DNA from: an uncultured Phycisphaerales bacterium
Lineage (GTDB): Bacteria; Planctomycetota; Phycisphaerae; Phycisphaerales; UBA1924
DNA length: 64,000 nucleotides
Assembly: GCA_903929885.1 (NCBI GenBank)
Contig: CAIYWI010000103.1
Location: 1 to 64,000, forward strand
Direction: 5' to 3'
The position numbers and the translations under genes were made by a program. The first letter of the stretch is position 1. Every line of letters begins with the position of its first letter. This document shows, piece by piece, positions 20,187 to 29,128 of this stretch. Under the pieces are notes generated by a model that saw only the letters and a list, made by a program, of their open reading frames with translations, was not told where the DNA came from and did not search any database.

Positions 20187-20996
20187 TTAGCCACCATCGC
20201 CGAACAGCCCGGGCCACACGCGGGGCCCCTGCCTCGCCAGTATGTACCCCGCCATGACGATCAGGAACACCGCGAAGATGCGCGTGAGCACCCGCTGCGG
20301 AATCCGGCCCGCCAGATGGCCTCCAACCAAGCTCCCTGCAACGCCCAACGCGGCAAAGAGCCCCACAACGCCCCAGTCGAGGCCCGCAGCGACTCCACCG
20401 ACAGCGTGCTTCGACACCACGAGATTGGCGATCAGCCCCGCCGCCGAGTTCACCGCGATGATGAACAAGCTGGTGCCCACCGCCACCGACATCGGGAGCC
20501 CCCGCACCAACACAAGCAGCGGCACGATGAGGAAGCCGCCACCGACCCCCACGAGCCCCGTGATCGCTCCGAGCCCGACTCCCTGGCTCGCCACCACCCA
20601 CGCGGGCGAGGCGGCGGCCTGCACGGATGATGCGACCTGATCGCCCCGTCCATTTCGGAACATGAGCACGGACGCCACGCCCATGAGCGCGGCGAGCATC
20701 GTCAGTTGCACCGCACCGGGAACATGCGAAGCCAACGTCGCGCCGAGCGAGGTGCCCGCGATGCCGGGGGCCGCGAGCAGCACGCCGCTTCGAAGATCCG
20801 CGCGCCTGGCCGCGAGGGCCCTGCCCGCGCCCACGGCGGCGATGGCCCCCACGATCGCCATCGACTCCACGATGGCGATCTTCTCGTCGTGACCGACCAG
20901 GTAGACCAAGATGGGCACGGTGAGAATGGCGCCCCCCGACCCCAGGAGCCCGAGCGAAAGTCCCACCGCCAGTGCGCCGCCCCAGGCCCAGATCAA
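20187..20996 (-). CDS. Sulfite exporter TauE/SafE family protein
   Basis: MIWAWGGALAVGLSLGLLGSGGAILTVPILVYLVGHDEK...GVGGGFLIVPLLVLV; TTG start, GGGGGAG upstream; 16 bp after the preceding gene. Confidence 0.9.
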   Translation of the reverse strand: MIWAWGGALAVGLSLGLLGSGGAILTVPILVYLVGHDEKIAIVESMAIVGAIAAVGAGRALAARRADLRSGVLLAAPGIAGTSLGATLASHVPGAVQLTMLAALMGVASVLMFRNGRGDQVASSVQAAASPAWVVASQGVGLGAITGLVGVGGGFLIVPLLVLVRGLPMSVAVGTSLFIIAVNSAAGLIANLVVSKHAVGGVAAGLDWGVVGLFAALGVAGSLVGGHLAGRIPQRVLTRIFAVFLIVMAGYILARQGPRVWPGLFGDGG

Positions 20997-21012
20997 CGGC
21001 TCTCCCCCTTCT

Positions 21013-22479
21013 TCAGGCCTTGCAGGACGGGGCCTTGCAGGACGGACCCTTGCAGGACGATTCGCCTGCCTGCTGCCACGCGAGGAAGCCGCCCGCCACG
21101 TTCGTGCAGTCGTGGCCGTGACGCCGCAGCAGCGAGCATGCCCGCGCCGATCTCGCCCCGCTTCGGCAGTTCACCATGATCGGCCGATGGCTGGGCACCT
21201 CGGAGAGTCGCGACAGCAGGCGAGTATGCGCGATGTTCGTCGCGCCCTCGATGTGTCCCTCCCGGAACTCGCTCATGCGCCGGACATCGAGCACGAAGGG
21301 CCGAGTCGTCTCGAGCATGACGCGGCACGCCTCGGGCGTGCGCTCGTCGATCGTTCCCGAGGCGCCGCCGGCCGCCGCCAATGCTCCCATGTTCGCGACA
21401 TCGAACCAGCCCGCGATGCGGTCGAGCCCTACCCGAATGAGGTCGCGAACGGCCTCGTCGACGCGACCGGGCTCGACGATCAGGATGATCGGCTCGTCCT
21501 CGCCCACCAGGGAACCCGCGTCCGTATTGAAGGTGTTGTTGAGCGGAATGTGCAGCGAACCAGGCACGTGAGACGCTCGAAACGACGCCCACGGCCTCGT
21601 GTCGATCACGGCGACCTTGCGTGCGTCGACCGAAGCGAGGGCATCGATGCCCATCGCCGCGGGCCTGGGCACGCCGCCCAGCACCTTGGGCCCGAGCTTG
21701 TTGTCGCGCTTCATCCTCGCGAAGTAGAGAGGCGGCTCGGGCTGGGCATCGAGGATGAACTCCACGAACTCGCCCTCGCTTCGAGCCGCCTTCACCGACG
21801 CGTTGAACATCTTCTCGTAGCCCACCGTGCTCGTGGGCACCGCACCGAGGGCCTTGCCGCACGCGCTTCCAGCGCCGTGCGCCGGCCACACCTGGAGATA
21901 GTCGGGCCACTCCATGAACTTCCGCACCGTCCCGTAGAGCCTTTGCGCCGAGGGATCGGCCTTGCCCTCGAACCCCGCGGCGGATTCCAGCAGATCCGGC
22001 CGCCCCACGTCGCCGACGAACATGAAATCGCCGGTCGCCACGCCCATGGGCTTGTCCGCGCCGCCGCCCCGATCGGTCACCATGAAGCTCAGGTGCTCGG
22101 GCGTGTGGCCCGGCGTATGCACCGCCCTGAACTCGATGTTGCCCACCATGAACGTGTCGCCGTCCTTGAGCAGGCGGTGACGATACTCGCCTCCGCCGAC
22201 CTTGGCGTTCAGCCACTGGTACTTCCAGTCGGCGTCACCCTCGTCCGACACGTACACCATCGCGCCTCGCTCGGCCAACTCGCGGCTGCCCGACACGAAG
22301 TCGGCATGAATGTGCGTTTCCGCCGTCGCCACGATGCGCAGTCCGTTGGCCGTCGCCAACTGCTCGTACCGATCGACGTCTCGCTCGGGATCGATCACGA
22401 TCGCCTCGCCCGTCCGCTGACAGCCGATCACGTACGCGGCTTCAGCCAACTTCTCGTCGTACACCATGCGAAGAAACAT
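21013..22479 (-). CDS. MBL-fold hydrolase with rhodanese domains (persulfide dioxygenase / CstB-like)
   Basis: MFLRMVYDEKLAEAAYVIGCQRTGEAIVIDPERDVDRY...ETHIHADFVSG...HTPGHTPEHLSF plus rhodanese part (VIDTRPWASFRASHVPGSLHIP; HRPIMVNCRSGARSARACSLLRRHGHDCTNVAGGFLAWQQAG). AGGAG 9 nt upstream of ATG 22479. Confidence 0.9.
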   Translation of the reverse strand: MFLRMVYDEKLAEAAYVIGCQRTGEAIVIDPERDVDRYEQLATANGLRIVATAETHIHADFVSGSRELAERGAMVYVSDEGDADWKYQWLNAKVGGGEYRHRLLKDGDTFMVGNIEFRAVHTPGHTPEHLSFMVTDRGGGADKPMGVATGDFMFVGDVGRPDLLESAAGFEGKADPSAQRLYGTVRKFMEWPDYLQVWPAHGAGSACGKALGAVPTSTVGYEKMFNASVKAARSEGEFVEFILDAQPEPPLYFARMKRDNKLGPKVLGGVPRPAAMGIDALASVDARKVAVIDTRPWASFRASHVPGSLHIPLNNTFNTDAGSLVGEDEPIILIVEPGRVDEAVRDLIRVGLDRIAGWFDVANMGALAAAGGASGTIDERTPEACRVMLETTRPFVLDVRRMSEFREGHIEGATNIAHTRLLSRLSEVPSHRPIMVNCRSGARSARACSLLRRHGHDCTNVAGGFLAWQQAGESSCKGPSCKAPSCKA

Positions 22480-22889
22480 GTTCGCGCACTCCTGAAAGGC
22501 CCTTCGTGCGAGGGGCGATGCCCACGCGTGGGCTGAGGCCCGCCGGCCATCATGACAACGCATGCGCCTCATCATGTTGGTGGCCTCCGGGGGTCGTGAG
22601 GTTCCCAATGGCTCCCTCCTCCACCGGCCGCCTCACCCAAGCGACTGCCCCGCAACCCCTTGCCGGACCGGTTGCCGCCCGCCCCGGCCCCGGTCGTGGC
22701 CCGAACGTCCCCCCTCGCGGCGACCCGAGACGCGGTCCACGCCGCGGGCGGCGGCCTCGACACGTCGGCCTGGACCTGACGGGCGTGGGCCTCATGATGC
22801 TCGACGTCGCGGTGCTCTACGGCACGTTGGCCGCGAGAGTGGACACGCCGCCCGATCCTCGCGCCGCGGCATGAGCGCGGGGCAAGGCC

Positions 22890-23930
22890 TCAGCACCCGC
22901 CCGCCTGCCATGCCTCGAAGAAGCCCCCGACATCGCCGCCGTCGATGCCGCCGTCCTGATTGACGTCGGCGTCGGGCTCGGCCGCCTCCCACGCGGCGAA
23001 GAAGGCCTCGACATCGGCCCCGTCGACGCCTCCGTCACGGTTGAAGTCCGCGGGGCAGGCCGGGTCGGGAGGGCTCAGGTGTCGCTGGATGAAGGCCCAC
23101 GAGTTGGCGCCCTGCGCCTGCAGGAGCAGCGGCAGGTTGTGAGGCAGGCCCGTCTCGACGTACTCGGGCGTGATGCCCACGCCCAGCAGGTGCGCGCGGA
23201 ACGCGCGGTTCGACGACAGGCCGCTCGCCTCGCCCCCGACGATGATCCGCATGGCGCTCGAGGAAGCCAACACGGCCGCGTTCTGCTGCGTCCATCGCCA
23301 CGGCGAGTAGAGGTTGAACCTCGCCTCGCTGTTGTCATAGATCTCCGCGGCGATATCGGGCCGGACGGACCGAACGATGTCCCACGTGGCCATCGAACCG
23401 TCGTACTGCACGCTCACGCTGAAGACATCGGGAAACTTGGCAAGGTAGGTCGGCGTGCTCAGGCCGCCCATCGAGAAGCCCGTGATGGCCCGCCCGCCCC
23501 GATGCGCCCGCGTGCGATAGGTCGCGTCGACATGCGGGATCAACTCGCGGACGATGTTGGTCTCCGCGGGCTTGTTGCTGCGAGCGCTGTCGGCCCAGAA
23601 ACTGTCGCCGTATCCGTCGGGAAAGACGATGATCGCCGGTCCGATCAGGCCCGCGGCACGCGCCGCTTCGTACGACGCCGGCACCGCGCTGATCTGCGGA
23701 CCGTTGTGCGTGCCCTCCAGGCCGTGCAGGTGATAAATCACGGGCAGTCGCTCGGTCGACGCCTCATACCCCTGCGGCAGGTAGATCGTGAACGGGACCG
23801 GCGCGTTGGTGATCGGCCCCACGAAACTGGACTGCAGCACCGTGCCGAGCAACTGGGCCACCGCCGCGGACGAACTCACGCCCACCGCCACGACGCCCCC
23901 GACGATGCACAACCAGCGATGCGTCCTCAT
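22890..23930 (-). CDS. Secreted esterase (alpha/beta-hydrolase, putative esterase D type) with C-terminal dockerin-like domain
   Basis: Signal peptide; VIYHLHGLEGTHNG, GFSMGG nucleophile motif; C-terminus FNRDGGVDGADVEAFFAAWEAAEPDADVNQDGGIDGGDVGGFFEAWQAGGC. Confidence 0.88.
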   Translation of the reverse strand: MRTHRWLCIVGGVVAVGVSSSAAVAQLLGTVLQSSFVGPITNAPVPFTIYLPQGYEASTERLPVIYHLHGLEGTHNGPQISAVPASYEAARAAGLIGPAIIVFPDGYGDSFWADSARSNKPAETNIVRELIPHVDATYRTRAHRGGRAITGFSMGGLSTPTYLAKFPDVFSVSVQYDGSMATWDIVRSVRPDIAAEIYDNSEARFNLYSPWRWTQQNAAVLASSSAMRIIVGGEASGLSSNRAFRAHLLGVGITPEYVETGLPHNLPLLLQAQGANSWAFIQRHLSPPDPACPADFNRDGGVDGADVEAFFAAWEAAEPDADVNQDGGIDGGDVGGFFEAWQAGGC

Positions 23931-24221
23931 GCGACCTCTCCCGTCTTTGGCACCCCTTCACACCGAGCCCGCGTTGAAGCATAACACGCGTTTGCCCCAG
24001 CCATTGCAGGCACGACGAGGCCGCGGGGCTGGGCACCCCTTCGCACCCGCAGTTCGCGGACCTTGCGATCCCCGCTCCAGGTCGTTCGCCCGCCAAGGCC
24101 TCGGAAGCGGACACCACGCCTCGCAGCCGGCGATCCGGCCGCCCGATGCCCCCACCCCTGCAGTGATTCTTGCCAGGTCTCATGTGACATGGGCACGCCC
24201 GGCTCATCCTCGGAGTCCTCG

Positions 24222-24488
24222 ATGACGCACGCTCGCGACAGGATCCTGACGCGCTTCCTCGTGGCGACGATGGCCGTCACGCTCGGCGCCGCCCATGCCG
24301 GCCAGTTTCGGCAGGGCAACCCCGGCTCCAGCGTCGTCGCTCCGCCATCGCCCCGCGACGCCTGGGCCTCGGGCATCGGTCGGTTCGTCGCCGACGCGAG
24401 CGGGAAGGACCTGACCGGCCAGACCGTGTCGTGGCGAACCGGCCGGGGCGAACACCTCACCGCGCTCGCCCTCACCAGCATCACGTGA
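24222..24488 (+). CDS. Possible small secreted hypothetical protein
   Basis: MTHARDRILTRFLVATMAVTLGAAHAGQFRQG... signal-peptide-like N-terminus with a GGAG upstream; short, so uncertain. Confidence 0.35.
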   Translation: MTHARDRILTRFLVATMAVTLGAAHAGQFRQGNPGSSVVAPPSPRDAWASGIGRFVADASGKDLTGQTVSWRTGRGEHLTALALTSIT

Positions 24489-24547
24489 CGACCTATGCTG
24501 GCGTCAACTGTCTCCTGATCGCTCGGAGGACGCGTCGGAGGAGAGTG

Positions 24548-25042
24548 ATGCACGCCGATCTGCACTTGGCCATGACCACGCTGTTCAGGTTCGATACGCC
24601 ACGCAACATTCTCCTGTCGCTGATTCTCCTCGCGATACCGCTCGTTGCCGCACTCGGCCTTCGCCACCGACTTCGCAGCGCCGCACGAGTCGCCCCGATC
24701 CTGACGCGACTGGAGTGGCCGCTCGTCCTCGCGTTCCCGCCGATGTTCGCGGCCTTCTTCATGCCAGAGCTCAGCCAGGCGCTTGGCGCGTGGTCGCTGC
24801 TTGCCCTCTTCGTTCTGTGCACGATCGTGCACGTTGCATGCATGGTGTGGATCAAGCGACGCATCTTCGGCACCGCCCGCCTGGCCAAGGGCATGGTCTG
24901 CGATGCGTGCCTGTACCCCCAGCCCGCGTCCGTCGCTTCCGAGGGCGGCCGCTGCCCCGAATGCGGCCGGACATGGACCGAGGGCGAACTGCCCAACCGC
25001 TGGCAGCAGGCCGCCCTGTACTGCCGCGCCCGCTGGCCTTGA
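24548..25042 (+). CDS. Membrane protein with C-terminal zinc-ribbon-like CxxC pair
   Basis: MHADLHLAMTTLFRFDTPRNILLSLILLAIPLVAAL...; CDAC...CPEC near the C-terminus; GGAGGAG upstream of ATG 24548. Confidence 0.75.
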   Translation: MHADLHLAMTTLFRFDTPRNILLSLILLAIPLVAALGLRHRLRSAARVAPILTRLEWPLVLAFPPMFAAFFMPELSQALGAWSLLALFVLCTIVHVACMVWIKRRIFGTARLAKGMVCDACLYPQPASVASEGGRCPECGRTWTEGELPNRWQQAALYCRARWP

Positions 25043-25092
25043 ACCGCGGCCGCCGCCCGTCGCTCACACGCTCCATCCCCCGCCTCGGGCAT

Positions 25093-25151
25093 TTCTACAA
25101 ATTGACCACCCAACGGCTAAAAATCAACCACTATCTGGCCAATAATCAACC
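25093..25151. repeat. Three direct iterons at 22-bp periodicity upstream of the DUF4143 ATPase
   Basis: TTCTACAAATTGACC (25093), GGCTAAAAATCAACC (25115), GGCCAATAATCAACC (25137), each exactly 22 bp apart; last copy abuts the GTG start at 25152. Confidence 0.6.
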
Positions 25152-26387
25152 GTGCTTCGACGACACATCGAACCCCTCGTGCGAGCCGCACTTGCCGACA
25201 CGCCCGTCGTGCTCGTGCATGGTGCCCGCCAGACCGGCAAGACCACGCTGTCTCGCCATCTTGTCGAAGCCACGCTCGGGTGTTCATACCTCACCTTCGA
25301 CGATGCCACGCAGTTGGCCGCCGCGTCGGCGGACCCACGCGGCTTTCTGTCCACGCTGGGCCCATGCACCGTGATCGACGAAGTGCAGAAAGTCCCCGCG
25401 CTCTTTCCGGCCATCAAGGCCATCGTCGACATGGACCGCCGCCCGGGCCGCCTCCTGCTCACCGGTTCCGCCAACGTGCTGCTGGTGCCCAGACTCTCCG
25501 AATCGTTGGCGGGAAGGATCGAGCTCCTCACGCTCTGGCCCCTGTCGCAAGGCGAACTGTCGGGACGCGTCGAGCGGTTCATCGACGCCGCCTTCGCTCC
25601 GCATGTCTCCGCCTCCCTCGTCGCCGATCGCGCCGGCCCGCCGCTGGCCGCTCGCATCCTCGGCGGCGGCTTCCCGGAGCCGCTGGAACGCACCGACCCC
25701 GCGAGGCGAGCGGCATGGTTCACGTCCTACCTCTCGACCACCCTGCAACGCGACATCCGCGACCTGGCCAACATCGAGGGTTGGGCGGATCTCCCCCGAT
25801 TGCTGGCGCTGCTGGCCTCTCGCACGAGCGGCCTGCTCAACTTCTCCGACCTCTCCCGCGGCTTGTCGATGCCCCTCACGACGCTCAAACGCTACCTCGC
25901 CCTCCTCGAAGCGACATTCATGGTCGTGACCATTCCGGCGTGGTCCTCCAACGCTGGCCTCCGCCTGACCAAGTCGCCCAAACTCATGGTGGCCGACACG
26001 GGGCTGGCCTGCCATCTGCTCGGCATGGACGAAGCCCGCCTGGCCCGCGACGGTACCGCCCGCGGCGCCCTGCTGGAGAACTTCGTGGCCATGGAGTTGA
26101 TGAAGCAGGCCACGTGGAGCGCCACGCGCGTGCGACTTTTCCACATGCGAACGCCCGCGGGGAAGGAGGTCGATCTGGTGCTCGAGGACGCCGCGGGACG
26201 AATCGTCGGCATCGAGGTCAAGTCAGCGGCCACCGTGAACGCCGATGACTTCAAGGGCCTGCGAGCCCTCCGCGAGATGGCGGGCGCGAAGTTCATTCGC
26301 GGCATCGTGCTTCACGACGGCGATACGACGGTGCCCTTCGAACCGAACCTGGTGGCGATGCCGCTGGCGACGTTGTGGGTGGCGTGA
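25152..26387 (+). CDS. ATP-binding protein, AAA/DUF4143 family
   Basis: VLVHGARQTGKTTLSRHLVEA (Walker A), CTVIDEVQKVP, LLTGSANVLLVPRLSESLAGRIELLTLWPLSQGEL, and C-terminal nuclease-like E-V-D-L / EVKS (GKEVDLVLEDAAGRIVGIEVKSAATVNADDFKGLRALREM). Confidence 0.92.
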   Translation: MLRRHIEPLVRAALADTPVVLVHGARQTGKTTLSRHLVEATLGCSYLTFDDATQLAAASADPRGFLSTLGPCTVIDEVQKVPALFPAIKAIVDMDRRPGRLLLTGSANVLLVPRLSESLAGRIELLTLWPLSQGELSGRVERFIDAAFAPHVSASLVADRAGPPLAARILGGGFPEPLERTDPARRAAWFTSYLSTTLQRDIRDLANIEGWADLPRLLALLASRTSGLLNFSDLSRGLSMPLTTLKRYLALLEATFMVVTIPAWSSNAGLRLTKSPKLMVADTGLACHLLGMDEARLARDGTARGALLENFVAMELMKQATWSATRVRLFHMRTPAGKEVDLVLEDAAGRIVGIEVKSAATVNADDFKGLRALREMAGAKFIRGIVLHDGDTTVPFEPNLVAMPLATLWVA

Positions 26388-26633
26388 CGCCGGGGGGCTG
26401 ACGGCCCGATTCAGCAGGCACGTGCCGCGGGACGAAGGTCACCCGAGCAGGGCCGCCCCTCGCTCCACTCACCGGCACCTCGAGGACCACGGAACACCCA
26501 CTCCAAGGGCCTGCTCATGAGACCCAACGACGCGTGCTTCGCCAATCTCGGCGGCTTCGAGCCCGAGCCTGCTCCTCGAACTCCATCTCCAACGTCTGGC
26601 GGAACTGCGAGAACACGCCATGTCGAGCCGCGA

Positions 26634-27299
26634 TCAGTCGAGTCCGAGATCCTCGACCAACCTCGCCTCGGGCATGATCAACTTCGGATCCATCGCGAAC
26701 TCCGTCACAAGGACGTCGCGAAGCACCCGCACCGCTCGATCCTCCCGCGAGAGGCCGGGGCCCGAACCCGGACCCACGGCTTTGCATCGATCAACCAGAT
26801 GTCCGACGCTCGAGAGGCCGGGCGCAAACCAAACCCGCCAAGGCGCGATCATCATCGCACCAAAGGCCATCCACACGCCCGCTCCGAGCGGCACGTAGAG
26901 CAGACTCCACCAAGAACCCGCGTATGCATGCCATGCCGCCACAGCGAGGCTTGCCGTCGCGATCATCCACAGGCCACACCGTCGCACGCGGCGGATGCGT
27001 GGGCTGAACTCAAGGTCCGGCAAGGCAATCTCGCGGCCGACCGCCCTCCATCGCTTGCGGCGAGTCGCGATCGGGAAGATGGTGGCGAGCGGCGTCGATT
27101 CCTGCACCTCCTGCCCCACAGACTTCAGGAGAGCCTGCCTCACCAGTTCCACATGATGCTCACGACTCAAGGGAATGGCCTTCGCGATCTCGCTCACGAG
27201 GTCCGCGACCGTCCGGGAACGACTCCCGAAGTCGTGCGGCAACCGGACGCCCAGCCTCTCCTCGATGCCCAACGCGATGTCGACAAAGTCCAGCCCCAT
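26634..27299 (-). CDS. Membrane protein with ACP-like segments at both termini (MGLD... / ...EDLGLD)
   Basis: N-terminus MGLDFVDIALGIEERLGVRLPHDFGSRSRTVADLVSEIAKAI resembles ACP helix II onward; C-terminus VLRDVLVTEFAMDPKLIMPEARLVEDLGLD resembles ACP helix I; TM segments between. ORF track extends upstream to 27431. Confidence 0.7.
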   Translation of the reverse strand: MGLDFVDIALGIEERLGVRLPHDFGSRSRTVADLVSEIAKAIPLSREHHVELVRQALLKSVGQEVQESTPLATIFPIATRRKRWRAVGREIALPDLEFSPRIRRVRRCGLWMIATASLAVAAWHAYAGSWWSLLYVPLGAGVWMAFGAMMIAPWRVWFAPGLSSVGHLVDRCKAVGPGSGPGLSREDRAVRVLRDVLVTEFAMDPKLIMPEARLVEDLGLD

Positions 27300-27430
27300 C
27301 GGAACTGACGGTAGCGGACCAGCCAACCCGAACTCCCGTTTCAACAGGGAACGGCCCTCGGTTCGGCCGCCCCGCCGATGGTGAACCCTTCGCTGCAACC
27401 CACCGCCCCGTCCAACACGCCACGCCCCCA

Positions 27431-27462
27431 AAAACGCGAAAAGCCCTGCTCACGCAGGGCTT
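27431..27462 (-). terminator. Rho-independent terminator downstream of tRNA-Asp
   Basis: AAGCCCTGC-GTGA-GCAGGGCTT stem (27441-27462) followed by a T-rich tail on the minus strand. Confidence 0.8.
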
Positions 27463-27471
27463 CTCTTCAAG

Positions 27472-27545
<74 letters not shown>

Positions 27546-27594
27546 AACATTCCTCCGCTTCTCGAAACCCTCGAAAGGCCTCAGGAAACGGGGG

Positions 27595-27613
27595 GAGGAG
27601 GATAGACCTCCTC
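27595..27613 (-). terminator. Weak candidate terminator hairpin downstream of 27675..27881
   Basis: GAGGAGG-loop-CCTCCTC 7-bp stem; no U-tract. Confidence 0.3.
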
Positions 27614-27674
27614 GTCGAATCTTTCAAGCCGTTTCGCCATCGCATCCGCGATGATCGACGCGGCACGCGCGTCT

Positions 27675-27881
27675 TCACTTGCCCAGCGCGGGCAGCTCGA
27701 TGCGGCCCGACTCCTGCAGGGCGATGGGGCTGCCGCCCTTGCCCACCTTGGCGCCCGCCTGCCACATGACCGCCGTGGCGGCCGCGAGGAAGACCGTCGC
27801 GATCACGGCGAGGCCCGTGTACACGTCGGGCGAGGCGGCCCGCTTGCGTCCCGCGGGCATTTGCATTCCGAACTGGCTCAT
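27675..27881 (-). CDS. Small single-TM hypothetical protein (68 aa)
   Basis: MSQFGMQMPAGRKRAASPDVYTGLAVIATVFLAAATAVMWQAGAKVGK...; GGAG 5 nt upstream of ATG 27881. Confidence 0.6.
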   Translation of the reverse strand: MSQFGMQMPAGRKRAASPDVYTGLAVIATVFLAAATAVMWQAGAKVGKGGSPIALQESGRIELPALGK

Positions 27882-27953
27882 GGCTGCTCCATCTGTTCCA
27901 GGGCTGCCGCTCACCCAGCGACCGGCAGCGTGCGTGTTGCCTGTCGCCGCGGG

Positions 27954-28817
27954 TCAGTCGATGCGGCTGACGACCAAGTCGCCGGCCGTGACCTGCAGGC
28001 CCTTGTTCACCAGCGTCACCTCGGCGACCGACCACTTGAGGTCGGGCGTGATGACCACCACGTTGGCCACGAACTGGTCGCCGCGGACCAAGAACATCTT
28101 CATGTTCTTCGACACGCGGTCGTTGGTGCCCACGCTCAGCTTCACGAGGGTCTTGCCGGTCGAGGCGTCGACCTTCACGTCCTCGATGCGACCCTGGATG
28201 CGGGGGCCGGTGTAGACGAACGACTGGTCAGCCGCACCCGAGACGATGCCCGCCGCGGGAGCCGCCGCCGACGCCGAGGAACGCTTGGCCTCGGCCAGTT
28301 GCTCCTGCACCGCGCGGAAGTTCTGCTCGAGCACTTCGCGCTGGCTCTCAAGGTCGTTGAGCCGGTTGTCCATGTCGAGCGCACGCTGACGGAAGTCGAG
28401 CTCGTTCTTGCGGAGCGTCGTCACCTCGTCGCGGTAGCTGGTGATCAGCGTCGCCTGCGTCTTGGTCGTCTCGCCCAGTTCGGCGATCTTTGCCGTGATC
28501 GCGTCTCGCTCGGTCTCGGCCTTGGCCTTCGCGGCGCTCAGCGTGTTGCGCTCGTTCTCGAGGTTGCCCAGCGAGGCCTTCAGCGTGGCCTGCTCGCGGC
28601 TGAGCTGCTCGATCACGCTGTTGAGGCGGCTCCGCTCCTGATCGGAGATGGCCGACGCCGCGGCGGACTGCGCCTCGATGGCGGCCTTCGCCGACGCGAG
28701 ATTCTGGTAGTCCTCGCGGATCTTGTCGATATTGACCGCAAAGGCGATGACGAGCGTGGAAAGGGCCACGCTCAGGACGGCCGCGATGAAGACGAAGACT
28801 TTGGTCAGAACGTGCAC
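27954..28817 (-). CDS. Coiled-coil protein with N-terminal TM anchor
   Basis: MHVLTKVFVFIAAVLSVALSTLVIAFAVNIDKIREDYQNLASAKAAIEAQSAAAS... long coiled-coil, then a beta-rich C-terminal domain. Confidence 0.8.
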   Translation of the reverse strand: MHVLTKVFVFIAAVLSVALSTLVIAFAVNIDKIREDYQNLASAKAAIEAQSAAASAISDQERSRLNSVIEQLSREQATLKASLGNLENERNTLSAAKAKAETERDAITAKIAELGETTKTQATLITSYRDEVTTLRKNELDFRQRALDMDNRLNDLESQREVLEQNFRAVQEQLAEAKRSSASAAAPAAGIVSGAADQSFVYTGPRIQGRIEDVKVDASTGKTLVKLSVGTNDRVSKNMKMFLVRGDQFVANVVVITPDLKWSVAEVTLVNKGLQVTAGDLVVSRID

Positions 28818-29128
28818 GTGCTACTCCTGCTAGGTACCGACGCCAACAGATCCGATCGCCGCCACTCCCACCACGCCGAACCACCGACCCCACCCGATCC
28901 AACCACTCCCCGCAGCCCATTCTACCGGGCAGTGCCGCGACGGATTCTCCGCAACGACCACCACCCGGCCCCCAACAAGGCCGCAGAGCCCCCGCCGGGC
29001 AGGATACCACCCCAGCCCGGGAGGGCATCAGCATAGCCAGTGTCCGCCCGGACCGTCCGCAGCGACTGGGTTTTTTCAGGCCGCCCCCGCCCCTCGGTCA
29101 GGCCGCTTGGGCCGACCTGTCAACGCCC

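Noticed and set aside
22506-22874. 122-aa plus ORF between MBL and esterase genes
   Set aside because: C-terminal part (VGLDLTGVGLMMLDVAVLYGTLA) looks protein-like but the upstream part is low-complexity and no RBS is obvious; not enough to call.
23951-24043. Two copies of GGCACCCCTTC(A/G)CAC 78 bp apart
   Set aside because: Too short and no further structure to call a mobile element or array.
26515-26787. Minus ORF with FSQFRQTLEMEFEEQ that could be a frameshifted continuation of the ACP-like protein
   Set aside because: Resemblance to ACP helix II is weak and the MGLD/LGLD termini fit better with a complete permuted protein; noted as the alternative hypothesis.
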